Shown one piece after another: positions 33,659 to 41,490 of a stretch of 64,000 nucleotides of DNA. The notes under the pieces are model-generated. The model worked only from the letters and a program-made list of their open reading frames with translations, was not told the origin of the DNA and did not search any database. How positions within the stretch are numbered: the first letter of the stretch is position 1; each line of letters begins with the position of its first letter. The stretch covers positions 372,001 through 436,000 of the forward strand of contig CAWKCE010000004.1 in NCBI GenBank assembly GCA_963848085.1, in the 5' to 3' direction. Both the position numbers and the translations under genes were made by a program. Source of the DNA: CAWKCE01 sp032127035 (lineage in GTDB: Bacteria; Actinomycetota; Actinomycetes; JAHEKZ01).

Positions 33659-34017
33659 CCAGTCCCCGCTACGAGGTTGTGGCGCACGTGAGGTGTGCGG
33701 CTCCGCCCGCAGACCTGTGGCCGCTGCTGCAGGACCTCGACCGATGGGTGACGGTCCGCGAAGCGGATCTGCGGGTCCAGGTGCTCGCCACCGACCCGCC
33801 GACGCGGCTGACCTACCAGCTGGTTGCTGGGCTCCCGGTGCGTGAGCACGAGGCCACGGTCACTCTCGTCCCGACCGGCGGCGGTACGGACATCCACTGG
33901 CGTCAGTCGTTCCGGCCTCGGATCCCGTTCACAGGGGGGTTTCTGCGCACTCGTCTGGAGTCGCAGTCCGCCGCGTCGGCGACGCGACTGGCGGAGGCGA
34001 GCGGCTCGGTAGCGTGA
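33655..34017 (+). CDS. SRPBCC-family protein
   Basis: A 120-residue START-like (SRPBCC) protein: YEVVAHVRCAAPPADLWPLL, LTYQLVAGLPVREHEATVTL and TDIHWRQSFRPRIPFTG. The C-terminal helix contains RTRLESQSAASATRLAE. Function is unknown. The GTG overlaps the ridA stop, so it belongs to the hisA-ridA unit. Its last codons contain the hisF -10 box. Confidence 0.8.
   Translation: MTSPRYEVVAHVRCAAPPADLWPLLQDLDRWVTVREADLRVQVLATDPPTRLTYQLVAGLPVREHEATVTLVPTGGGTDIHWRQSFRPRIPFTGGFLRTRLESQSAASATRLAEASGSVA
34010..34015 (+). promoter_or_regulatory. Candidate hisF -10 box, leaderless start
   Basis: TAGCGT ends 6 nt before the hisF ATG, the spacing of the other leaderless starts here. It overlaps the end of the preceding SRPBCC gene. 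hisF may also be read from the hisA promoter. Confidence 0.4.
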
Positions 34018-34021
34018 TGGC

Positions 34022-34792
34022 ATGACGGTGGCCGTGCGGGTGATCCCGTGCCTCGACGTGGATGCGGGCAGAGTCGTGAAGGGCGTCAACTTCGAGAACC
34101 TGCGCGATGCCGGCGACCCGGTCGAGCTGGCGGCGAGGTACGACCACGACGGTGCCGACGAGATCACCTTCTTGGACATCACCGCGAGCAGTGGGGACCG
34201 TGCGACGACCTACGACATCGTGCGCCGGACTGCGGAGGAGACCTTCATCCCGTTGACTGTGGGCGGCGGGGTGCGCACCGCGGACGATGTCGACCGCCTC
34301 CTTCGGGCCGGCGCCGACAAAGTGGGTGTCAACACCGCGGCGATCGCCCGACCGGAGCTCGTCGGCGAGATCGCCGACCGCTTCGGGTCACAGGTGCTGG
34401 TGCTCAGCGTCGACGCCCGACGCGTCAGGGGAGGAGCTGCGACGCCGTCCGGTTTCGAGGTCACCACCCATGGCGGGAGACGGGGCACCGGGCTGGATGC
34501 ACTGGGTTGGGTCCGGCGGGTGCAGGACCTCGGCGCCGGCGAGGTCCTGCTGAACTCCATGGATGCCGACGGGACCCGGGACGGCTTCGACCTGGAGCTG
34601 ATCGAGGCAACTCGCGGCGTGACGACTCTGCCAATCGTCGCCAGCGGAGGCGCCGGGGAGCTGGCTCACTTCTCGGCTGCGGTGGACGCCGGCGCGGACG
34701 CCGTTCTGGCAGCCAGCGTGTTCCACTTCGGGCGGTTCACGGTCGGTCAGGTGAAACGGGCGCTGCGCGACTCGGGACACGTAGTGCGCTGA
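34022..34792 (+). CDS. hisF: Imidazole glycerol phosphate synthase cyclase subunit
   Basis: HisF closes the imidazole ring using ammonia from HisH, yielding ImGP and AICAR. The 256-residue (beta-alpha)8 product has RVIPCLDVDAGRVVKGVNF (catalytic Asp near residue 12), EITFLDITASSGDR, LTVGGGVRTADDV, GADKVGVNTAAIA, NSMDADGTRDGFD (second catalytic Asp) and PIVASGGAG. All expected active-site residues are visible. The partner hisH in the same cluster is frameshifted in this sequence. The ATG is 4 nt after the previous stop. Confidence 0.97.
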   Translation: MTVAVRVIPCLDVDAGRVVKGVNFENLRDAGDPVELAARYDHDGADEITFLDITASSGDRATTYDIVRRTAEETFIPLTVGGGVRTADDVDRLLRAGADKVGVNTAAIARPELVGEIADRFGSQVLVLSVDARRVRGGAATPSGFEVTTHGGRRGTGLDALGWVRRVQDLGAGEVLLNSMDADGTRDGFDLELIEATRGVTTLPIVASGGAGELAHFSAAVDAGADAVLAASVFHFGRFTVGQVKRALRDSGHVVR

Positions 34793-34807
34793 AGCGGTGC
34801 ACCGAGC

Positions 34808-35455
34808 TCACACGGTCAAGCGGGTACCGCGGAAGATTTCGACGGCTTCCGCATCGCCCTGGACCTCGACGAGCGCGTTGTCGGTCCGGCCGTGGAGGTA
34901 CATCAACAGCTCGCTTGGCGTGCCCACCAGCGTCACCGACGGGCTCCCCGCGCGCCCCTCGGCGGCCCGGCCGTCGGGTGTCCGCAGCTGCACGCCCACC
35001 CGGCTTCGCCGCAGCAGCATCCCGGCACGGGCGCGGGTCGCCTTCCACACGGCCCCGTCATCGGCCGCGTCGAGCTCGCGCGGCTGCCAGTCCGGGCCGG
35101 CGCGTCGGACGTCCTCGAGATGGACGAAGAACTCCACCGTGTTGAGCAGCTTGTCGAGCTCCGGGACTCGCATCACTGACCACAGTGGCGGCCCATTCCG
35201 GAGGTCCTTCACCAGGTCGCCGAAGTCCCGACTCGCGGTGCGCTTCCGTGAATGCTCGGTCCACCCCGCCAGCTGGGGCACCGCGATGCCGACCGCCGCG
35301 GGGCTTCCTTCGCGGACGATGAGGTGCGCGGTCAGGTCACGGGTCGTCCAGTCCCCGCACAGCGTGGGGGCGTCCGGCCCGACCTCGTTCAGGAGGTCGG
35401 CCAGCTGAGTGCGTTCCCGTCGTGCCAGCGATGTCATGGACGCAGTGTCGCTCAC
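34808..35455 (-). CDS. TIGR03085-type DinB-like metal-binding protein
   Basis: A 215-residue member of the mycothiol-dependent maleylpyruvate isomerase/DinB-like superfamily, close to the TIGR03085 group that often lies in actinobacterial his clusters. It has a four-helix N-terminal domain with LCGDWTTRDLTAHLIVREG (metal-binding His) and a second His in NTVEFFVHLEDVRRA, then a C-terminal SCP2-like domain ending VEVQGDAEAVEIFRG. No substrate is known. It is on the opposite strand between hisF and hisI. Confidence 0.86.
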   Translation of the reverse strand: MSDTASMTSLARRERTQLADLLNEVGPDAPTLCGDWTTRDLTAHLIVREGSPAAVGIAVPQLAGWTEHSRKRTASRDFGDLVKDLRNGPPLWSVMRVPELDKLLNTVEFFVHLEDVRRAGPDWQPRELDAADDGAVWKATRARAGMLLRRSRVGVQLRTPDGRAAEGRAGSPSVTLVGTPSELLMYLHGRTDNALVEVQGDAEAVEIFRGTRLTV

Positions 35456-35521
35456 TGAGCGCTCGTGGTGCGAGTTGAGCGGTCACCCCTCGGGATCGGG
35501 GTGGTCGGGTGGGGCGGCACA

Positions 35522-35884
35522 ATGACGCACATGTCCATCCTCGACCCGGCCGTGGCCACGCGTCTGACGAAGGGGCCCGACGGCCTTCTCCCGGCCGTGG
35601 CTCAGCAGCACGACACCGGGGAGGTGCTGATGGTCGGCTGGATGGACGACGAGGCGCTGCGTCGCACGCTCACCGAGGGCCGGGTCACGTACTGGAGTCG
35701 CAGCCGTCAGGAGTACTGGCGAAAGGGAGACACCTCAGGACACGTGCAGTGGGTTCGCGAGGTGCGGCTGGACTGTGACGGAGACGTCCTGCTGGTGCGG
35801 GTCGACCAAGAGGGCGCGGCGTGCCACACGGGGGCGCGCACGTGTTTCGACGCTGACGTGCTCCTGCCCTCGACCGACGACTGA
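35522..35884 (+). CDS. hisI: Phosphoribosyl-AMP cyclohydrolase
   Basis: HisI opens the adenine ring of PR-AMP, the third step of histidine synthesis. The 120-residue single-domain form shows VLMVGWMDDEALRRTL, VTYWSRSRQEYWRKGDTSGH, and the metal-binding LDCDGDVLLVRVDQEGAACHTG with Asp and Cys ligands. The hisE step must be encoded elsewhere. ATG 35522 is used; ATG 35531 in the same frame is an equal alternative because CACAAT ends 7 nt before it. A hairpin terminator overlaps the stop. Confidence 0.93.
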   Translation: MTHMSILDPAVATRLTKGPDGLLPAVAQQHDTGEVLMVGWMDDEALRRTLTEGRVTYWSRSRQEYWRKGDTSGHVQWVREVRLDCDGDVLLVRVDQEGAACHTGARTCFDADVLLPSTDD

Positions 35885-35913
35885 GGGCCGCCCGCAGAGC
35901 GGACGGCCCTCAG
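35881..35913. terminator. Bidirectional terminator hairpin after hisI
   Basis: CTGAGGGCCG pairs with CGGCCCTCAG, and an inner CCGC/GCGG extends the stem to about 14 pairs with a 3-nt AGA loop and two opposing unpaired bases. It overlaps the hisI stop codon and lies before the end of the convergent membrane protein gene at 35928. It serves both transcripts. Confidence 0.85.
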
Positions 35914-35927
35914 TCCAGCAGCGTCGG

Positions 35928-36776
35928 TCAGGCAGCGACTGGCTCACCCTGGAGCCGCCGGTACCCGAAGGTCAGCGCGAGCAGGGCCACCGGTGCGGTC
36001 ACCAGCAGGCCGATGCCGCACAGAATCGCCCCGATGATGTAGGCGGCCAGGACTCCCAGGAGTAGCAGGAAGACCTCCCCGATGTTGTCCTTCACCAGGT
36101 TGACGCTGGCCATGATCGAGTCCCACGCGCCCATGCCCTTGTCGATCACGAAGAACAGATAGAAGGGCGTGAAGAACGCGACGACGAGGCTTCCCACGAA
36201 GCACAAGAAGATGCCCAAGAAGCTCGCCACGCCGACGATGATCGATGCGACCAGAATCGTCCCGAACTTGTCGAAGTTGAACATGTGGCTGATCTGCAGC
36301 GGCTCGCCGTTGGCGATCATCAGCCCGCCGCGGATCACGCCAGCCTGCAGGAAAGCAAACAGCACGATGAAGATCAGGTTCGTCGTGGCGGAGACCAGCA
36401 TGCTGGCCAAGAAGCCGGAGCCGCCGGTCGTCGTGATCACCCCGGTGGTCTGGTCGATCGTCACCGAGGGGGTGCTGATGAGTGCGGACCGAAGGATCGC
36501 CCAGGCGATGACCTCGACCACGATGACGACCGCCAGGTAGATCGCCACCGCACCGAGGATGGGTCCGACGTTCTGCTGGAACTTGGCCCAGCCCCAGCTG
36601 AAGGCGGCACCGACCTGGAACGGCTGGTTCGCCGGGGCGGCGTCGCCGGGAGGAGGCGGCGGTCCGGGCGGCGGGGGCGGCGGGGGTGGCGGCGGTGCGC
36701 CGTAGCCGCCAGGGGGCGTCGGGGTGGCGCCCGTCGGCTCTCCGGAGGAACCCTCAGGCGGTGTCACGTCAGACAT
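35928..36776 (-). CDS. Polytopic membrane protein with proline-rich N-terminus
   Basis: A 282-residue protein. The first 50 residues are Pro/Gly-rich with a run of about ten prolines and GGYGAPPP. Five or six hydrophobic segments follow (about residues 70-95, 120-145, 170-200, 205-230, 240-275). A conserved-looking stretch is FSWGWAKFQQNVGPIL. It is typical of actinobacterial integral membrane proteins of unknown function with Pro-rich heads. The start ATG has GGGAG 9-13 nt upstream. It is divergent from trpE with a gap of 104 bp. Confidence 0.82.
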   Translation of the reverse strand: MSDVTPPEGSSGEPTGATPTPPGGYGAPPPPPPPPPPGPPPPPGDAAPANQPFQVGAAFSWGWAKFQQNVGPILGAVAIYLAVVIVVEVIAWAILRSALISTPSVTIDQTTGVITTTGGSGFLASMLVSATTNLIFIVLFAFLQAGVIRGGLMIANGEPLQISHMFNFDKFGTILVASIIVGVASFLGIFLCFVGSLVVAFFTPFYLFFVIDKGMGAWDSIMASVNLVKDNIGEVFLLLLGVLAAYIIGAILCGIGLLVTAPVALLALTFGYRRLQGEPVAA

Positions 36777-36880
36777 GTCATTTCTCCCTCACGGTGCGGA
36801 CAGGCCAGACACTAGCGACGCGCACCCTGCTTCGGGGGGATGTGGGCGAACGGCTTGCTCCGCTGCGCAACACTGAGCCC

Positions 36881-38401
36881 ATGAACACCGGCGTCGACAC
36901 TCCTGATCTGGCGTCGTTCCGAGATCTCGCGCGAGACCGGCGCGTGGTCCCGGTCACCCGGCGACTGCTGGCAGACGCGGAGACCCCAGTCGGGCTGTAT
37001 CGCAAGCTGGCGGGGGACCGGCCGGGCACCTTTCTTCTCGAGTCGGCCGAGCACGGCGGGGTGTGGTCGAGGTACTCCATCGTCGGAGCCTCGTCGCGGA
37101 CGGTGCTCACCGAGGTGGACGGCCAGGCGACCTGGATCGGGGGCGAGCCGCCGGTGGGAGTCCCGACCTCCGGCGACCCCTTGGCCGCGCTGCGGGACAC
37201 TCTCCGTGTCCTGCACACCCCCCGGCTTCCCGGTCTCCCCCCGCTGACCGGCGGCCTGGTGGGCTTCGTCGCCTACGACGCGGTACGGCGGTGGGAGCGG
37301 CTCCCTTCGCAGGCCACGGACGACCTGTTGCTGCCCGATCTGGCCATGATGCTGGCCACCGACCTGGCGGTCCTGGACCATGCCGACGGGTCGGTGCTGC
37401 TCGTGGCAAACGCCATCAACTTCGACGACTCGGACGAGCGGGTGGACCAGGCGTGGCGCGACGCCGTGGCGCGCCTTGACCGGATGGTGGAGGCGGTGGC
37501 GGCCCCGGCGCCGTCCACCGTGGCGGTCGTCGGCGCGGGTCTGGACCCGGAGCCGCACTCGCGGACGCCTCGCGACGACTACCTGGCGGCGGTGGCGACG
37601 GCCCAGGAGGCAATCCGCGCGGGAGAGACGTTCCAGACCGTGGTCAGCCAGCGGTTCGAGGCCGACTGCCCCGCGGACGCGCTCGACGTGTACCGCGTGC
37701 TGCGGGCAGGCAACCCAAGCCCCTACATGTACCTGCTGCGGTTCGACGGTTTTGACGTCGTGGGGTCGAGCCCCGAGGCGCTGGTCAAGCTGGCGGACGG
37801 CAAGGCGATGACACGCCCCATCGCCGGGACTCGGTGGCGAGGTGCCACACCCGAAGACGATGCGGCGCTGGCGGTGGAGCTACTCGCCGACGACAAGGAG
37901 CGCGCGGAGCACCTCATGCTCGTCGACCTGGGGCGGAACGACCTGGGGCGCGTCTGTACCCCCGGCACCGTCGAGGTAGTGGACTTCATGTCGGTCGAGA
38001 GGTACTCGCACGTGATGCACCTGGTGTCGACGGTCATCGGCCAGCTGGCGGTCGGGTTGACAGCATTCGACGTCCTGCGCGCGACCTTTCCCGCGGGCAC
38101 GCTGACCGGTGCGCCGAAGGTCCGCGCTATGGAGCTGATCGACCATCTCGAGCCCACGCGTCGCGGGCTGTACGGGGGGTCGGTCGGCTATCTCGACTTC
38201 GCCGGCGACATGGACATGGCGATCGCGATCCGCACCGCCCTCATCCGGGACGGGCGCGCGTACGTCCAGGCCGGAGGTGGAGTCGTCGCCGACTCGGTTC
38301 CCGAGCGGGAGTACGACGAGTCGGTGAACAAGGCCACCGCAGTGCTGCGCGCTGTGGCCTCCGCGGCGACGCTGCGGCCAGCCGGGGGGACCGGGTCCTG
38401 A
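36881..38401 (+). CDS. trpE: Anthranilate synthase component I
   Basis: TrpE makes anthranilate from chorismate with ammonia from a TrpG subunit encoded elsewhere. The 506-residue product has the N-terminal LLESAEHGGVWSRYSIVGA (feedback Trp site region, near residue 50) and the chorismate-binding core: AGETFQTVVSQRFE, NPSPYMYLLRF, RPIAGTRWRG, LVDLGRNDLGRV, VMHLVSTVIG and FPAGTLTGAPKVRAMELID. All catalytic residues are visible. The ATG start follows an AACACT 6 nt upstream; longer in-frame versions overlap the divergent gene. It heads the trp region; trpD and trpG are not in the window. Confidence 0.97.
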   Translation: MNTGVDTPDLASFRDLARDRRVVPVTRRLLADAETPVGLYRKLAGDRPGTFLLESAEHGGVWSRYSIVGASSRTVLTEVDGQATWIGGEPPVGVPTSGDPLAALRDTLRVLHTPRLPGLPPLTGGLVGFVAYDAVRRWERLPSQATDDLLLPDLAMMLATDLAVLDHADGSVLLVANAINFDDSDERVDQAWRDAVARLDRMVEAVAAPAPSTVAVVGAGLDPEPHSRTPRDDYLAAVATAQEAIRAGETFQTVVSQRFEADCPADALDVYRVLRAGNPSPYMYLLRFDGFDVVGSSPEALVKLADGKAMTRPIAGTRWRGATPEDDAALAVELLADDKERAEHLMLVDLGRNDLGRVCTPGTVEVVDFMSVERYSHVMHLVSTVIGQLAVGLTAFDVLRATFPAGTLTGAPKVRAMELIDHLEPTRRGLYGGSVGYLDFAGDMDMAIAIRTALIRDGRAYVQAGGGVVADSVPEREYDESVNKATAVLRAVASAATLRPAGGTGS

Positions 38402-38799
38402 GACGCGAGTCGAGCACCGCGGTGGGGCTGCTTGCCCTGGGTGGCGTCCTCCTGCTCCTGGCGGGGTCGATCGCCCCTGGCCCGGCCGGCGCGGCCGCCC
38501 TCGCCCTGGTCGCCGGCGCCGGCGCTGCCGCGACGCTGGCCGCCCGGGGCTGGGCGCGACGGCTGGTCGGAGTGCTGCTCGCGGCTACCGGGGCGGCCGC
38601 GTTCGCGCTGGGCACGACGTCGTCGTCGTGGTTGGCGGCCCTGGGCGGCGTTGCGGTGCTGACCGGTGGGTCGTGGGTCGCGTGGCGCGGGCCGCGCTGG
38701 TCACGTCTGTCCGGCCGCTACGACCGCGAGCCCGCCGTGTCGGACTCCCCGCACGCACTGTGGGATGCCCTGGACCGAGGGGAGGACCCCACCGACTGA
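38398..38799 (+). CDS. Trp biosynthesis-associated membrane protein (TIGR02234-like), probable CTG start
   Basis: A 133-residue membrane protein with three or four hydrophobic segments and a basic N-terminus (RRESSTAVGLLALGG), the layout of the Trp-associated TIGR02234 family that follows trpE in actinobacteria. The natural start is CTG 38398, which overlaps the trpE stop as CTGA and has GGGGGGA 7 nt upstream. The next candidate, GTG 38422, would start inside the first membrane segment and lose the RRE motif. It is shorter than many family members (about 190-220 residues). The C-terminal tail has ALWDALDRGEDPT. Function is unknown. Confidence 0.82.
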   Translation: MRRESSTAVGLLALGGVLLLLAGSIAPGPAGAAALALVAGAGAAATLAARGWARRLVGVLLAATGAAAFALGTTSSSWLAALGGVAVLTGGSWVAWRGPRWSRLSGRYDREPAVSDSPHALWDALDRGEDPTD

Positions 38800-38869
38800 G
38801 TGACCTGCCACAATGCTGCCCGTTGGCGTCTTCGACGCAGGTCGACTGATCGAGTCCGAGGAGAAGCGG

Positions 38870-39076
38870 ATGTCTGCCGAGCACGACAACCACGGGTCTA
38901 CCCCGGCCGCCTGGGCGGCAGTGACGATCATCATGGTGGCTTTCCTCGTCGGGGCGATCGGCGTGGGTTTCGCAGTCCCCTGGCTGTTCTGGGTGGGCGT
39001 CGGCCTGGTGGTCGTGGGCGTCTTCGTCGGCAAGGTGATGCAGATGATGGGGATGGGGGCCGACCGCGCCGGCTGA
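38870..39076 (+). CDS. HGxxPAAW family small membrane protein
   Basis: A 68-residue protein with the signature NHGSTPAAW at residues 7-15, followed by two membrane segments. The HGxxPAAW family is found almost only in actinobacterial trp clusters, and its role is unknown. The ATG was chosen because GAGGAG lies 5 nt before it. An in-frame ATG at 38813 would add a 19-residue leader without homology. A possible -10 (CACAAT, 38808-38813) lies upstream. Confidence 0.9.
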   Translation: MSAEHDNHGSTPAAWAAVTIIMVAFLVGAIGVGFAVPWLFWVGVGLVVVGVFVGKVMQMMGMGADRAG

Positions 39077-39178
39077 GTGCGAGCCGGGAACGACGCAATC
39101 CCACGACGCGGCACCGCCGCCCCGTAGAGTCGAACCGAGTCCCAGCCGTGAGTGACGCACCGGAAGGAAGCCCCCGCC

Positions 39179-39637
39179 ATGAGCTCCATCCCTCCGCCTC
39201 CGCCGCCTCCGTCCGGGATGAGCCCGGTTCCCAGTGCCGAGCTTGCCCCCTGGGGCGTTCGCGCCCTCGGCTACCTCGTGGACTACTTCGTGATCGCCAT
39301 CCCGGTCGGCATCTTGTACTTCGTCGGCATCGCCATCGGCGACTCGTTCGGCGCGATGATCCTGATCGTCGGCTGGGCGCTGGCCATCGGGCTCTGGGTG
39401 TGGAACCGAGGGATGAAGCAAGGCGCCGGACAGTCGATCGGCAAGGAGATGCTGGGAACCCGGCTCGTGGGAGCGCAGACGGGGCAGCCCATCGGAACCG
39501 GGATGGCCCTCCTGCGCGACCTCGCGCACATCCTGGACTCGCTGCTGTGCTACGTCGGCTGGCTGTGGCCGCTGTGGGACGAGAAGCGCCAGACCTTCGC
39601 GGACAAGGTGATGACGACGTACGTCTACAAGGTCTGA
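39179..39637 (+). CDS. RDD-family membrane protein
   Basis: A 152-residue RDD-domain protein. After a short Pro-rich head (IPPPPPPPSGMSPVP) the RDD motif region reads LAPWGVRALGYLVDYFVI, then a second membrane segment and a loop with QSIGKEMLGTRLVGAQTG. A last part has LLRDLAHILDSLLCYVGW, ending VMTTYVYKV. RDD proteins are integral membrane proteins, some linked to ion exchange, most of unknown role. The start ATG has GGAAGGAAG upstream. It is 11 nt from the next gene. Confidence 0.88.
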   Translation: MSSIPPPPPPPSGMSPVPSAELAPWGVRALGYLVDYFVIAIPVGILYFVGIAIGDSFGAMILIVGWALAIGLWVWNRGMKQGAGQSIGKEMLGTRLVGAQTGQPIGTGMALLRDLAHILDSLLCYVGWLWPLWDEKRQTFADKVMTTYVYKV

Positions 39638-39647
39638 GGAGTCGACG

Positions 39648-40127
39648 ATGAGTGACTCCGGCACGCCGCCACCGCCGCCACCCCCACCGCCTCCGGGGTA
39701 CGGGCCGCCTCCGGGGTACGGGCCGCCTCCGCCGCCCGGGTACGGACCGCCGTCTGGGTACGGACCCGGCCCGGCCACGCCGCCGAACAGCGGCAAAGCG
39801 GTGGCGGTGCTCGTCCTGGGCATCCTGAGTCTGCCGCTGACCTGCGGTTACGGGCTGGGGTTCATCGCTGCGGTCGTGGCCCTTGCCCTGGCGCCCGGAG
39901 CCAAGCGTGAGATCAACGCCTCGGCTGGCCAGTTGGGCGGGCTCGGGTTCGTCAAGGCCGGGGTGATCTGCTCCTGGATCGCCATCGGCCTGCTAGTCCT
40001 GGGCGTCATCGCGATCATCGCGGTCATCGCGCTGAGCGCGACCGTGGACTCCAGCGTCACCTATAACAGCGCCCCTGGCGCTGCCGTGCATGCCGCCACT
40101 GCCGTGGCAGGACTGCTGCGGTCATGA
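39648..40127 (+). CDS. DUF4190-type membrane protein with Pro/Gly/Tyr-rich N-terminus
   Basis: A 159-residue protein. The first 45 residues are repeats of PPPGYGPP. Two membrane segments follow (residues 50-75 and 102-130), separated by a loop with LAPGAKREINASAGQLGG. This matches the DUF4190 family of unknown function. The start ATG is 11 nt after the RDD stop, with GAGGAGTC upstream. Its 3' end overlaps the next gene by 4 nt (ATGA), so both are in one unit. Confidence 0.85.
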   Translation: MSDSGTPPPPPPPPPPGYGPPPGYGPPPPPGYGPPSGYGPGPATPPNSGKAVAVLVLGILSLPLTCGYGLGFIAAVVALALAPGAKREINASAGQLGGLGFVKAGVICSWIAIGLLVLGVIAIIAVIALSATVDSSVTYNSAPGAAVHAATAVAGLLRS

Positions 40128-40567
40128 CCCCGAGCACCGAGGCCCCCCCGACGGACCGCCGTACTGGCGGCCGCACCGGGTGGTGGCTGGCCGGGATCGG
40201 GGGCGCAGCGGCAGTGCTCGCAGTGCGCGACCCGAACACGGCCGGCAGCTACGGCTTCTGCCCGCTGAAGGTGGCGACCGGGCTGGACTGCCCGTTCTGC
40301 GGCGGGCTGCGGGCGACGCACGACCTGCTTGTCGGCGACGTCGCCGCCTCGTTCGACCAGAACGTCCTGGTGCCACTGCTTGCCGTGCTGGTCGTTGTGC
40401 TGGTCGGCGGGTCGTGGCTGCGGCGCGGACGCAGCCCCGGCCCGCTGCTCGCACGTCCGATGACCCTGCCCACCCGCGTCGTCGTCCCGGTGGTGGCCCT
40501 GCTGACCGTCTTCACCGTCGTCCGCAACATCCCAGGCGTGCCGTTCCTGGGGTCGGGGATCGGCTGA
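40124..40567 (+). CDS. DUF2752 family membrane protein
   Basis: A 147-residue protein with three or four membrane segments. The diagnostic motif GLDCPFCGGLRATHDLL lies near residues 53-69, containing a CxxC pair. DUF2752 proteins are of unknown function; the cysteines suggest a redox or metal role but that is inference. The ATG overlaps the preceding stop. It is followed by a 104-bp gap to trpC that may hold a trpC -10 (TACCCT, 40620-40625). Confidence 0.87.
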   Translation: MTPSTEAPPTDRRTGGRTGWWLAGIGGAAAVLAVRDPNTAGSYGFCPLKVATGLDCPFCGGLRATHDLLVGDVAASFDQNVLVPLLAVLVVVLVGGSWLRRGRSPGPLLARPMTLPTRVVVPVVALLTVFTVVRNIPGVPFLGSGIG

Positions 40568-40671
40568 CCGACCGGGCGTCGACCGGTTGCCCGGTGCTGG
40601 GCAGCCTCCGCGGCGCAGTTACCCTGACACGACCCGGCGAGTGTCGGGGGTGGCGGCGAAAGGGTCGAAAC

Positions 40672-41490
40672 GTGAGCGTCCTCGACGACATCGTCGCCGG
40701 TGTGCGCGAGGACCTGGCCGAACGCCAGGAGCGGCTCCCGCTCGACGAGCTCAAGGAGTGCGCTCAGGCAGCCCCGACAGTGCGCGACGGGGTGGCCGCG
40801 CTCCGCCGCTCCGACGGGATCGCCGTGATCGCCGAGGTCAAGCGGTCGTCACCGTCGAAAGGTTCGCTGGCGCCCATCGCCGACCCGGCGGCGTTGGCGC
40901 TCGACTACGTCGGAGGCGGGGCCCATGCCATCTCCGTCCTCACCGAGGGCCGTCGGTTCGGCGGCAGTCTGGACGACCTGAGGGCGGTGCGTGACGCCGT
41001 CCCGGTGCCGGTCCTGCGCAAGGACTTCATCGTCTCCAGCTACCAGCTCTGGGAGGCGCGGGCGGCTGGCGCCGACCTGGTGCTGCTCATCGTCGCCGCC
41101 CTCGAGCAGCCCGCCCTGGTCTCGCTGGTGGAGCGGGCGGAGTCCTTGGGCCTGACCCCGCTGGTCGAGGTGCACGACGCGGACGAGGTGCCTCGGGCGC
41201 TCGACGCCGGCGCGCGAGTCATCGGGGTGAACGCACGCGACCTACGCACGCTGGCCGTCGACCGGAGCACGTTCGAACGGGTCGCCCCCGCCATCCCGGC
41301 GGAGGTCGTGCGGGTGGCCGAGTCCGGTGTCCGCGACCCGCACGACCTGGTGGCCTACGCCAACGCCGGAGCCGACGCGGTGCTCGTCGGTGAAAGCCTG
41401 GTGACCGGCGAGGACCCGCGTGCCGCGGTCGCCGACCTGGTCGCGGCCGGAGCGCATCCCGCACTGCGCCACCCGAGGGACGGGCGATGA
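40672..41490 (+). CDS. trpC: Indole-3-glycerol phosphate synthase
   Basis: TrpC closes the indole ring from CdRP. The 272-residue product has the N-terminal MSVLDDIVAGVREDLAERQ, the active-site strand IAVIAEVKRSSPSKGSLAP (catalytic Lys and phosphate loop near residue 57), AISVLTEGRRFGGSLDDL (catalytic Glu/Phe stretch), VLRKDFIVSSYQLWEARAAGAD (second catalytic Lys), VIGVNARDLRTL and VAESGVRDPHDL. It is monofunctional; no TrpF domain is fused, which agrees with PriA doing that step. The GTG was chosen as the first start giving the normal N-terminus. Confidence 0.97.
   Translation: MSVLDDIVAGVREDLAERQERLPLDELKECAQAAPTVRDGVAALRRSDGIAVIAEVKRSSPSKGSLAPIADPAALALDYVGGGAHAISVLTEGRRFGGSLDDLRAVRDAVPVPVLRKDFIVSSYQLWEARAAGADLVLLIVAALEQPALVSLVERAESLGLTPLVEVHDADEVPRALDAGARVIGVNARDLRTLAVDRSTFERVAPAIPAEVVRVAESGVRDPHDLVAYANAGADAVLVGESLVTGEDPRAAVADLVAAGAHPALRHPRDGR

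Noticed and set aside
40568..40671. A trp leader peptide or attenuator before trpC
   Set aside because: No short frame with Trp codons and no alternative hairpins were found in the 104-bp gap; only a weak -10 (TACCCT) is visible.
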